Of a stretch of DNA of 21,781 nt, positions 1 through 7,772 are shown one piece after another. Source of the stretch: an uncultured Kouleothrix sp. (GTDB lineage Bacteria; Chloroflexota; Chloroflexia; Chloroflexales; Roseiflexaceae); the NCBI GenBank assembly GCA_937858455.1, contig CALLYN010000829.1, positions 1 through 21,781 on the forward strand, in the 5' to 3' direction. Below the pieces are notes generated by a model. It was not told the DNA's origin, ran no database searches, and saw nothing but the letters and a program-made list of their open reading frames with translations. Positions within the stretch are counted from its first letter, which is position 1. Every line of letters begins with the position of its first letter. A program made the position numbers and the translations under genes.

Positions 1-155
1 CTTGGCCACCCGATCGGCGGCTCGGGCGCGCGGCCGCGCCCGCTCGGCCGGTCGGGCTGCGTCACCACACCTACCAGCTGGTAGCGCGGGTCGCTTGCGA
101 GCGCGCGTAGTGGGATGGCCGCATACTCGGGGGTGCCCAGAAAAATCACTCGCAT
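1..155 (-). CDS. fmt: Methionyl-tRNA formyltransferase, N-terminal part (cut by window edge)
   Basis: Fmt puts a formyl group from 10-formyltetrahydrofolate on initiator Met-tRNA in the cytoplasm. The visible 51 codons start [19 protein letters not shown] and continue to [13 protein letters not shown]. These are the family's N-terminal beta strand with GTPE/D (residues 7-10) and the very conserved TQPDRP(A/S)GRG loop (about residues 37-46). The start is the ATG at 155-153 on the minus strand, with a GAAAGGG-like ribosome site about 9 nt upstream. The gene continues beyond base 1, so catalytic residues and the C-terminal tRNA-binding domain are not visible. It is divergent from the SPFH gene; the usual neighbour def (peptide deformylase) would lie off the window. 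The recognised signatures make the call secure despite the short length. Confidence 0.9.
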   Translation of the reverse strand, partial: MRVIFLGTPEYAAIPLRALASDPRYQLVGVVTQPDRPSGRGRAPEPPIGWP

Positions 156-526
156 ACGATCAAACCCTTTCAAGGCGCTATTGCATCCGCCGCTCGGGCT
201 GTAGTATAATGCAACAACGCGGCGCGGCATAGCGCAATCTGATGCGTCGTTCCGTCGGTAAATAGTATAGCGTTCTTGCGCGGCGATGGGGGCGCGCTGC
301 AACCACCTCAGGCGTCGGTATCGGCCTGCGAGCAACCAAATTCCCGTGAAGAGATAACGCCGTCGCGCTTCGCTGCGCCGCACTAGCCTGCAAGCAATGC
401 CGGCCGTGGCGCAGAATCTGCAATATCGGCGTATGCGCTCTTGCGGCGCCGGGCTCGTGCCTGGCGGCGCGCTTCGTTGTCAGTTGCTGCTCCATACCAA
501 TCACAAGCATATTAAGGGAGGTCTGA
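156..526. other. Divergent intergenic region between fmt and the SPFH gene
   Basis: This 371-nt gap separates two divergent genes. It holds the candidate promoter at 181-210 and the ribosome site of the SPFH gene (AAGGGAGG, 514-521). I see no tRNA, no recognisable riboswitch and no convincing small gene. Open frames here have no ribosome site and match no family I know. If transcription starts near base 217, the SPFH mRNA leader would be about 310 nt, long enough to carry an unrecognised regulatory structure. Confidence 0.5.
181..210 (+). promoter_or_regulatory. Candidate sigma-70 promoter, possibly bidirectional
   Basis: TTGCAT (181-186) and a consensus TATAAT (205-210) are separated by 18 nt and point towards the SPFH gene. 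The overlapping bases 203-208 read TATACT on the minus strand, pointing towards fmt, so one AT-rich core could serve as the -10 element in both directions. No good minus-strand -35 element is visible. This rests on sequence match only. Confidence 0.4.
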
Positions 527-1657
527 ATGGCTATCAAAAACGTCGCAACCTCTGCCGTTCTGGGTCTTCTGTTCGTTTCGCTGGTCGTGATCTATCTCCT
601 GATCCCCACCAATAACCTGGTGCTGTTTTTGTCGGTGCTGATCATGCTGGTGAGCCTGATCGTCGCCCAGAGCCGCAGCTGGCGCGAGATCGGCGTGATG
701 GCCGGGTTTGCCGCGCTGATGTCGCTGGTGGCCGCCACGCTGCTGGGGCGCGCGCTGTTTGGCACCTTCGGCACGGTGCTGGGGCCGGTGGTGTGGCTGC
801 TGGCGCTGCTGGCCATGTTCTCGTGGACGCAGCGCAACATGCTCACGGTGCCGCGCGAGCGGGCGATCCTGATCGCCAACCGCTACACCGGCGCGGTGCG
901 CGAGGCCGACGGCCCAATTGCGCCGCCGCTGGCGCCGGGCGTCGAGGTGAAGCTGGCCGAGCTGCCGCTGTATGAGCTGAACAGCGATGTGCAGATCGAC
1001 AAGATCAACACCCGCGCGCGCCATAATGTCGACATGATCAAGGTGCACCTTGAGTACCGCGTGCGCGATAAAGAGGGCCGCAAGGTGCTCAGCGGCATCC
1101 CCAACCGCAGCCAGGCCGAGGCCAAGGTCGCCGACGAGCTGAAGAAGCCGCTCGGCGAGGCCCGCCAGGAGGTGGTGTACTGGGAGAAGCTGATCGACCG
1201 CCAGATGCAAGCCGAGGCCGAGGATGTTGTGCGCGCGGTGATCTTCAATAATGTCACCGCCCAGAATGTGATCGAGATCTACAATAACCGCGAGGCCTTG
1301 GCCGACATGGTGCGCGAGCGTCTGAGCGGGGCGGTGCGCCGCTGGGGCATCGAGCTGCTGGCCGTCGACTTCGAGCGAATCGACTTCAACCCCGATATCG
1401 CCAAGGGCATCAACAAGGCCAATGTTCGCGAAGACGAGACGCTGCTCGAAAAGATCAAGGCCGAGCGCGAAGCGACGCGTATTCGCCTCACCGGCACGGC
1501 CCAGGCCGAGGCCGAGGCGGTGCGCGTGGCCGAGATGGTGAAGGCGCTGCGCGAGACTGGGGTGGAGCTTTCGCCCGAGGCGCTGCGCGACATCGTGGTC
1601 GACGCCATCCACGCTGCGGCCGACGCCTATATCGATAACGGTGTGCTTCGCTCCTAG
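527..1657 (+). CDS. Membrane SPFH/band 7 (prohibitin-like) domain protein
   Basis: This 376-residue protein has four hydrophobic N-terminal segments (about 8-27, 30-48, 55-74, 80-99). An SPFH/band 7 domain follows (about 100-300), opening with the typical TVPRERAILIANRYTGAVREA and including strands such as IKVHLEYRVRD. The tail (about 300-345) is Ala/Glu-rich and likely coiled coil (GTAQAEAEAVRVAEMVKAL), as in flotillins and stomatins, where it drives oligomerisation. The family scaffolds membrane microdomains or regulates membrane proteases; the partner here cannot be told. The start is well supported: AAGGGAGG at 514-521 lies 5 nt before the ATG. The kinase gene begins 25 nt after the stop, suggesting co-transcription. 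Four membrane segments are more than the usual one, so the subclass is uncertain. Confidence 0.85.
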   Translation: MAIKNVATSAVLGLLFVSLVVIYLLIPTNNLVLFLSVLIMLVSLIVAQSRSWREIGVMAGFAALMSLVAATLLGRALFGTFGTVLGPVVWLLALLAMFSWTQRNMLTVPRERAILIANRYTGAVREADGPIAPPLAPGVEVKLAELPLYELNSDVQIDKINTRARHNVDMIKVHLEYRVRDKEGRKVLSGIPNRSQAEAKVADELKKPLGEARQEVVYWEKLIDRQMQAEAEDVVRAVIFNNVTAQNVIEIYNNREALADMVRERLSGAVRRWGIELLAVDFERIDFNPDIAKGINKANVREDETLLEKIKAEREATRIRLTGTAQAEAEAVRVAEMVKALRETGVELSPEALRDIVVDAIHAAADAYIDNGVLRS

Positions 1658-1682
1658 AGCGGCGCTGCGGCGCTGAACGCCC

Positions 1683-2627
1683 ATGGCACAGCCAAACACA
1701 ACCGAGGTGGCCGACGTGGTGGTGGTGGGCGCGGCGTGTCTCGATATCAAGGGCCGCATCGCCGGGGATGTGGTGGCCGGCACCTCGAACCCCGGCGATG
1801 TACGCATCAGCGTGGGCGGGTGCGCGCGCAACGTGGCCGAGAACCTGGCGCGCCTAGGTATGCCAACCGCGCTGCTGAGCGTGGTGTGCCAGGACGATTT
1901 CGGGCATATCATCGTGCAGCAAACCGAGCGGGCCGGTGTGAATACCGACCACATGCTGATGAGCTGCGAGCAGCACTCCGCGGCGTATATGGCGCTGCTC
2001 GGCGCTGGCGGCGCGCTGGTGGTGGGCATCGACGATACCGCAGCGGTGGCGGCGCTGACGCCCGGCTACATTCACGATCACGCCGAGCTGCTGGCGCAGG
2101 CGCGCATGGTCGTGATCGACGCGAATGTGCCGCTGCCGGCGGCCGAGGCGCTGCTGGCGATCTGCGGCGCCGCTGGCGTGCCAGTTGCGCTCGACCCGGT
2201 GGCGTATGGCCTGGCGGTGCGCTACCGCGAGCTGATTGGCGCGTTCTACCTGGCCGTGCCCAACGCCGTCGAGGCGCAAGCGCTGACTGGCCTGCCGGTT
2301 TCAACCCCCCAGCAAGGCGCGCTGGCTGCCAAGCAGCTGATCGCGCAAGGGGTTGAGATCGCCATTATTACGCTTGGGCTCGATGGCCTGGTGTATGCCA
2401 CCGCCGACTCCAGCGGCTATGTGCCAGCCCTGAAAGTCGAGGCCGTCGACCCGACCGGCGCAGGCGATGCGCTGACTGCGGCGGTGGTGTATGCCCTGCT
2501 GAACGATATCCCTGTCGATGATGCTGTGCGCCTGGGTGTCAGCGCCGCGACACTGACGATCGACTCGGCCGACACTGTACGCCAGGATCTCAGCCTGGAA
2601 AGCCTCTATGCCCAGCTGGTCATCTAG
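1683..2627 (+). CDS. PfkB-family carbohydrate kinase, pseudouridine kinase-like
   Basis: This 314-residue ribokinase-fold sugar/nucleoside kinase has both family signatures. GGCARNVAENLARLG (45-59) binds the sugar, and DPTGAGD (256-262) is the anion hole, with Asp262 the expected catalytic base. The N-terminal GAACLDIKGR (16-25) and the ARN-x-AEN pattern resemble pseudouridine kinase (PsuK), which makes pseudouridine 5'-phosphate, more than ribokinase or fructokinase. The usual partner PsuG (pseudouridine-5'-phosphate glycosidase) is not adjacent, so the substrate remains open. The length is normal and the fold looks complete. No strong ribosome site precedes the ATG; with only 25 nt after the SPFH stop, coupled translation is plausible. 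Confidence 0.82.
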   Translation: MAQPNTTEVADVVVVGAACLDIKGRIAGDVVAGTSNPGDVRISVGGCARNVAENLARLGMPTALLSVVCQDDFGHIIVQQTERAGVNTDHMLMSCEQHSAAYMALLGAGGALVVGIDDTAAVAALTPGYIHDHAELLAQARMVVIDANVPLPAAEALLAICGAAGVPVALDPVAYGLAVRYRELIGAFYLAVPNAVEAQALTGLPVSTPQQGALAAKQLIAQGVEIAIITLGLDGLVYATADSSGYVPALKVEAVDPTGAGDALTAAVVYALLNDIPVDDAVRLGVSAATLTIDSADTVRQDLSLESLYAQLVI

Positions 2628-2672
2628 CTAGGCTTGTACAGGCTTATGCAGAAGTTATGAGTTACAAGCGAT

Positions 2673-2733
2673 GAGTTTTGAATTACAACGCTTCCATTAC
2701 AACTCAAAACTCAAGACTCAAAGCTCAAAACTT
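2673..2733. repeat. Short AT-rich repeats and imperfect inverted repeat before the regulator gene
   Basis: GAGTTTTGA (2673-2681) pairs perfectly with TCAAAACTC (2704-2712). From 2703 to 2733 there is a run of degenerate CTCAAAACT / CTCAAGACT / CTCAAAGCT / CTCAAAACT heptamer-to-nonamer repeats. The segment lies between the kinase and response-regulator genes and is much richer in A/T than the genes around it. The stem is too AT-rich and lacks the right T-run to be a clear terminator. It may be a simple-repeat relic or a regulatory site. Confidence 0.55.
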
Positions 2734-2741
2734 TTAACTCT

Positions 2742-4064
2742 ATGACACGCATTCTGATAGCGGACGACGAGTTGACCGTTCGGCAGTTGCTCGAGCTGGT
2801 GTTGACCGGTCAGGGGTATGAGGTTGCATTGGCGGCGAATGGCGCTCAGCTGGTGCGTATGGCCCAGGAACGCGTCCCCGATCTGGTGTTGGTCGATCTG
2901 ATGATGCCCCAGCTTGACGGTTACGAGGCCATCCGGCAGCTGCGCAACGATACCCGCACTGCCCACCTGCCAATGCTGATCCTGACAGCTAAATCGACCC
3001 TTGACGATGTTGTGACCGGGTTTGAGACCGGCGCGGACGATTATATTACCAAGCCGTTCAATATTCCCGAGCTGCTCGCGCGGATCAAAGGGCACCTGCG
3101 GCGCGCCTCGCAACAGCCGGTGCGCAACCCGCTGACTGGCTTGCCAGGCAATGTGCTGCTGACCGAAGAGCTGAAATACCGGCTGAGCCAGCCCGAGCAA
3201 TTTGCGTACCTGTACGTCGATCTCGATAATTTCAAAGCGTTCAACGATACCTACGGCCCGGCGCGCGGCGACCGGGTGATCAAGCTGTTGGCCGAGGTGC
3301 TGTCCGAGGCGGTCGATGCGCACGGCACCGGGCCGGATTTCATTGGGCATATCGGCGGCGACGATTTCGCGGTGCTGACGACCCCGGCGGTGCTCGATGA
3401 GCTGTGCGCGGCGATCATCAGGATGTTCGACGAGCGCGTGCGCCTGCTGTACGACCCCACCGATCTCGCTCGTGGCTACTTGCAGGGTATCGATCGCCAG
3501 GGGGTCATGCGGCGCTTCCCGCTGATCACGCTGTCGATTGGCGTGGCTACCAACCGCAACCGGGCATTTGCCGATTATGAAGAGCTTAGCCGGGTGGCGG
3601 CCGAGATGAAGCAGTTTGCTAAGCAGGAGCCTGCCAGCTCGTACGCGGTGGATGTGCGCGGCGAGCGCGAGGCCGATGTGCCGGCCGAGCGGCGCGGCAC
3701 CAAGCTGCCGGTGGTGCTGCTGGTGGCCGGCAATGCCCAGCCGCGCAAGACGCTGCGGCCGGCGCTGCACCAGAGCGGCTACCGGGTGCTCGAGGCTGCT
3801 GGCCTGCTCGAGGCGAATGTGCTGCTCTCGCAGGTGCCCGAGCTCGATCTGATCGTCGCCGATGTGCAGCTGGGCGATCAGCTGTGGGAGCTGGCCGCCT
3901 CGCTGCAGACCGATATGCCGGGCGTGCCGCTGCTGGCGCTTGTCGCCGACGAGCGCGACGAAGCCGCGGCGCGGGTGCACGGGATCACGGCGTTCGTGCG
4001 CCAGCCCTTTCAAATCGAAGATTTTCTCGCGATCGTTGCCCAATCGCTACGTCGCCAGGAGTGA
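2742..4064 (+). CDS. Response regulator: REC - degenerate GGDEF - degenerate REC
   Basis: This 440-residue cytoplasmic signalling protein has a canonical first receiver domain (1-120): acidic pair D8/D9, phospho-acceptor Asp52 in VLVDLMMP, Thr82 and Lys104 in ITKPF. A GGDEF-type domain follows (about 128-330) with NPLTGLPGN and YVDLDNFKAFND, but the signature reads GGDDF (205-209), and no RxxD inhibitory site lies just before it. The third part (about 335-437) has receiver-like spacing (LIVADVQLG) but lacks the N-terminal acidic pair and has Gln where the conserved Lys should be (VRQPF). It probably lost phosphorylation. Diguanylate cyclase activity is therefore uncertain; c-di-GMP or GTP sensing, or a scaffold role, are alternatives. 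The TPR gene starts 28 nt downstream. No strong ribosome site precedes the ATG. Confidence 0.88.
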   Translation: MTRILIADDELTVRQLLELVLTGQGYEVALAANGAQLVRMAQERVPDLVLVDLMMPQLDGYEAIRQLRNDTRTAHLPMLILTAKSTLDDVVTGFETGADDYITKPFNIPELLARIKGHLRRASQQPVRNPLTGLPGNVLLTEELKYRLSQPEQFAYLYVDLDNFKAFNDTYGPARGDRVIKLLAEVLSEAVDAHGTGPDFIGHIGGDDFAVLTTPAVLDELCAAIIRMFDERVRLLYDPTDLARGYLQGIDRQGVMRRFPLITLSIGVATNRNRAFADYEELSRVAAEMKQFAKQEPASSYAVDVRGEREADVPAERRGTKLPVVLLVAGNAQPRKTLRPALHQSGYRVLEAAGLLEANVLLSQVPELDLIVADVQLGDQLWELAASLQTDMPGVPLLALVADERDEAAARVHGITAFVRQPFQIEDFLAIVAQSLRRQE

Positions 4065-4092
4065 ACGCGTTGACGAAAAGCAGGATTGAGCT

Positions 4093-7000
4093 ATGCCATC
4101 CCAGTACCTGATTGCGCTGCTGCTGGTTCTGATCGTGTTGGTTGTCCTCCTCGTGGCTCGAACGTCGCTGGCGAGCCAGTTCCACCGCCTCCGGCGACGC
4201 CTGTTCCCCCCTCCCCAGCCCCCGGCAAACACCGGTGTCACTATCATCCAATCCAACGGCGAAGAGTACGCGGTTCCACCCGAGCCCGCGCCGGCCGCGA
4301 GCCTGGCCGATCGCGCGCTAGCGCTGGGCCGCCAGCGCGCGCTGGTGCTGGTTGTCGTGGTGGGCCTGCTGGCGCTGCTGGCTGCGTGGCAGCTGTACCG
4401 GCTTGCTGCGGCACCAGCTGGCGGTCAGTTCGTCGTGCTGGTGGCGCCGTTCCACGAGCCCGGTGGCGCAGTGGGGCAGACTGGCCGCGAGGTCGCGGCT
4501 GCGCTGGCTGCGGCGCTGCCGAACGATACCGGCGGGCGGGTGGCCGCTCGCACGATCGCCGACCCGCCCGCCGACGCGGCCGCCGCGCTCGATCTGCTGA
4601 GCCGCGAGAATGCCGATGCGCTGGTGTGGGGCGATATTGCGGCGGGCGGGATGCTCGACCGCGCCACGCTGCAGCCGGTGCTGACGTACCGGCCGCGTGG
4701 GCCACTGGCCGCGCTTGGCTGGGACGGCTACGCCGGGCGCTTCGCCATGCCAACCGACTATGTGCTTGCGAGCAGCCCGATCAACGGCCAGGCGGTGCTG
4801 CGCGACCTGCTCGGGGCGCTGGCCGACTACGACGCCGGGCGGCTCGACCCGGCCTTTGACGGGCTTGGCCGGCTGATGAGCGACTACTCCGCGCTGGCGC
4901 CGACGCTGCCGCGAGCGCTGCGCGGCAATATCCTGTGGGCGCGCGGCGAGTTTCAGCAAGCTACCGGCGAGTACCAGGCCGCGCTGCTGGGCGTGTCGAG
5001 CGAGCGCGGCGCGGCCCAGTCGGCACTTCTGTACAACAACCTCGGCGCGATTCAGCACGACGCCGGCGATACTGCTGGCGCGGCAGCGTCGTTCGAGCAG
5101 GCGATCCAGGCCCTGCAGGGCCATGACCTGAGCGTGCTGCGCTACAACCTTGGCCTCCAGGCGCTGAGCAGCGGCAACACAGCCGATGCGGTCGTGGCGC
5201 TTGAGATCGCGCGCTCGCCGGATCTGCTGGGCGGCGCGAACCCGCCCGCCGCGCTGCTGCTGGCGCTGGGCGAAGCCTACCGCCAGAATGCGCAGTTTGA
5301 GCAGGCCAGCGCGGCAATTGCCGCCGCCGAGCGCCAGGCCGCTGCCGATGCCGCCGGCACAACCGCCGACATGCGCAATAGCGTCAGCGCGCGCCTGCAG
5401 GCCGATGCCGAAACCCAGCGCGCACTGCTCGCGCTGGCCCAGAGCGCCGGGGCGCGCGGCCCGCTGCTGTGGGAACTGCTTGGCAATAATGTGCGCCCGA
5501 CGCGCGAGCTCGAAAGCGCGCGTAGCGATCTTGGGCGTGCAGTGGACGACACCCAGGTGGCCGCGCAGCTGTGGACACGGCTTTCGACGACCAAGGATGC
5601 CGCCGGCGAGCCGATCAGCGGGCAGGTGGCCATCAACCAGGCGCAGCAGGCCCAGGAGCAGCTGCGCGAGCGCCAGCGCTGGCAGGCGCTGGTGGAGCTG
5701 GCGCGCGGATCGCTGCAAAGCGCGCAAAAGCCTGGTGGCCTGGCGTCGGTATGGGCGGCGCTTGTCGGCGATCGCTCGCCGGTGGGCCGCGGCCGCAGCA
5801 TCCTTGAAACTTTGCTCAAGAGCCAGCCCGGCGATGTCGATACGCTCGTGCTGCTGGGCAACAGCGCGCTGCTGAGCGGCAACAACGACGACGCGCTGGC
5901 GCAGTTCAACCGGGCGGCCGCGCTGGCTCCCCGGCGCCCCGAGCCGGCGTATGGCCAGGCGCTCGCGACGCTGCCATCCGATCGCGCCCGCGCCAAGCAG
6001 CAGATGGCCCAGGCAATTGCAAACAACCCGGCATTCTTCCCAGCGCGCCAGCGGCTGGCCGTGCTGGCCGAAGAGGATCGCGAGTGGGCCGCCGCCGCCG
6101 AGCAGCGCCGCTGGCTGGCGCAGAACCGCCCAAGCCTGCAGAACACGCTCGCGCTGGCCGCAGTGCTACAGCAGATCGGGCCGGGCGGTGCTGCCGAAGC
6201 CGAGCAGATCCTGCTGCCGCTCGCCAACCAGAATAACACCGAGGCGATGATCGCCCTCAGCGCGCTGTACGAAAAGCAGGGCGACGCCGACGGCGCGCGC
6301 CAGCTGCTTGAGCGCGCTCAGCAGGCCGCGCCGAATAGCTCGGAGGTGGCCTACCAGTATGGCCAGCTGCTCGAGCGCCAAAAGAACCCCGACGGCGCGC
6401 TGGCTGCATACAGCCACGCGATCGACCTGGACTCCGGCAATGTGCCGGCGCGCCTGGCGCTGGGCCGGCTGTACGCCGACCGTGGCGAGCCCGTCCAAGC
6501 CGGCCAGCAGTACCAGGTAGCGCTGAAAGCGGGCGCGAGCGATCCGCGCGAGCTCCAGCACGTGGGCGATGTGCTGCTGGCGAATGGCGAGTACGATGAT
6601 GCCGCCACCGCGTATCAGAACGCAATCGACTCAATGAAGACATCCAACGCCGCGCTGGCGGCCGGCGATAGCGCCGAGCCGCAGGTTGAGCTCGCCGACC
6701 TGTACCATGGCCTGGCGCAGGCCAACCTGAAGCGCAACCTGCTCCCGGCAGCCGAGCAGGCCGAGCTCGAGGCGCTGAAGCTGCGCAGTGCGTTCCCGGC
6801 GGCGCTGGTGGGCCTTGGCGATATCGCGCTGCTGCGCGGCAACTCTCCGGTGGCCGCCCAGCAGTACGATGCCGCGCTGAAGCTCGACGCTAACCTCGTC
6901 GATGCCTACATTGGCCTGGGGCGCGCCCAGGGCGCACAGGGTAACTGGGCGACGGCGCTGGCGCACTTCAACGACGCCGCGCGCATCAAGCCCAAATCGC

Positions 7001-7674
7001 CCGAGGCGCACCTGTGGATCGGCGAGGCGCTCGTCCGCCCGCCGAACTCCAACCCGCAGGCCGCGATCGACCAGTACGTGCAGGCGTTGGCGCTGCGCGA
7101 GAACCGCTACCCCGAGGCTTACTTCGGGCTGGCCCAGGCGCAGATCGCCGCCAACCGGCCCGATCTGGCCGGCGAAAACCTGGCGCTGGCGCTGCAGCTC
7201 AAGCCGAACTACCCCGAGGCGCTACTGCTGCAGGGCAAGCTGAACGAGCAGCTTGGCAACGACAGCGCGGCGCTTGACTCATACACCCGCTCGATCAAGG
7301 CCGGCGGCCAGCTCGCCGAGCCATACTACCGCCGCGCACTGCTGTATATGCGCACCGACCAGCTCGATAGCGCGGCGAGCGACCTTGGCTCGGCGCTCAA
7401 GATCCAAGAGAACTTTTCCGAGGCGCACTACTGGCTTGGCCGCGTGTACCTGGCGCAGAGCAAGTTCAAGCAGGCGCGCGACGAGCTGGTGCTGGCGGTG
7501 AAGTATCGCGCGAATAGTTTCGCCGACGCGTACTTCTACCGCGGGCTGGCCGAAGAGCAGCTGGGCCTGCGCGAAGACGCAGTGCAGTCGTATCAGACGG
7601 CGCTCGAGCAGGATGGCAACGCCGCGTGGGTCGGCGAGGCGCGTGGCGCCGTGGCGCGGCTAAGCCAGCCATAG
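4093..7674 (+). CDS. Large membrane-anchored tetratricopeptide repeat protein
   Basis: This 1193-residue protein has a transmembrane helix at 5-22, a Pro-rich, basic linker, and a second helix at about 83-103. Next is a small alpha/beta region (about 112-230) that begins FVVLVAPFH and resembles the TolB-N/adenylate-cyclase-associated domains often found before TPRs. From about 285 to the C-terminus runs a long series of TPRs, visible as repeating patterns such as LYNNLGAIQHDAGDTAGAAA, AYIGLGRAQGAQGNWATALA and AHYWLGRVYLAQSKFKQA. Such superhelices bind proteins, so a scaffold on the membrane is likely; the cargo is unknown. CAGGA about 6 nt before the ATG supports the start. The gene follows the response regulator by 28 nt, so both probably act in one pathway. 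No enzymatic motif is seen. Confidence 0.85.
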   Translation: MPSQYLIALLLVLIVLVVLLVARTSLASQFHRLRRRLFPPPQPPANTGVTIIQSNGEEYAVPPEPAPAASLADRALALGRQRALVLVVVVGLLALLAAWQLYRLAAAPAGGQFVVLVAPFHEPGGAVGQTGREVAAALAAALPNDTGGRVAARTIADPPADAAAALDLLSRENADALVWGDIAAGGMLDRATLQPVLTYRPRGPLAALGWDGYAGRFAMPTDYVLASSPINGQAVLRDLLGALADYDAGRLDPAFDGLGRLMSDYSALAPTLPRALRGNILWARGEFQQATGEYQAALLGVSSERGAAQSALLYNNLGAIQHDAGDTAGAAASFEQAIQALQGHDLSVLRYNLGLQALSSGNTADAVVALEIARSPDLLGGANPPAALLLALGEAYRQNAQFEQASAAIAAAERQAAADAAGTTADMRNSVSARLQADAETQRALLALAQSAGARGPLLWELLGNNVRPTRELESARSDLGRAVDDTQVAAQLWTRLSTTKDAAGEPISGQVAINQAQQAQEQLRERQRWQALVELARGSLQSAQKPGGLASVWAALVGDRSPVGRGRSILETLLKSQPGDVDTLVLLGNSALLSGNNDDALAQFNRAAALAPRRPEPAYGQALATLPSDRARAKQQMAQAIANNPAFFPARQRLAVLAEEDREWAAAAEQRRWLAQNRPSLQNTLALAAVLQQIGPGGAAEAEQILLPLANQNNTEAMIALSALYEKQGDADGARQLLERAQQAAPNSSEVAYQYGQLLERQKNPDGALAAYSHAIDLDSGNVPARLALGRLYADRGEPVQAGQQYQVALKAGASDPRELQHVGDVLLANGEYDDAATAYQNAIDSMKTSNAALAAGDSAEPQVELADLYHGLAQANLKRNLLPAAEQAELEALKLRSAFPAALVGLGDIALLRGNSPVAAQQYDAALKLDANLVDAYIGLGRAQGAQGNWATALAHFNDAARIKPKSPEAHLWIGEALVRPPNSNPQAAIDQYVQALALRENRYPEAYFGLAQAQIAANRPDLAGENLALALQLKPNYPEALLLQGKLNEQLGNDSAALDSYTRSIKAGGQLAEPYYRRALLYMRTDQLDSAASDLGSALKIQENFSEAHYWLGRVYLAQSKFKQARDELVLAVKYRANSFADAYFYRGLAEEQLGLREDAVQSYQTALEQDGNAAWVGEARGAVARLSQP

Positions 7675-7772
7675 CTATCCGGCGCATTGGGCTATCGATC
7701 TGTGCCGGCGCGAGAACCAAAATCGGCAACGCTACGTAGTTCCAATTCGGCAAGGATGCAAAGGAGCAGGCC

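Noticed and set aside
512..2029. 505-residue minus-strand open frame opposite the SPFH and kinase genes
   Set aside because: His/Gln/Leu-rich antisense translation across two recognised genes, with no family features.
2718..4043. 441-residue minus-strand frame opposite the response regulator
   Set aside because: Antisense of a protein with REC and GGDEF motifs; no domain of its own.
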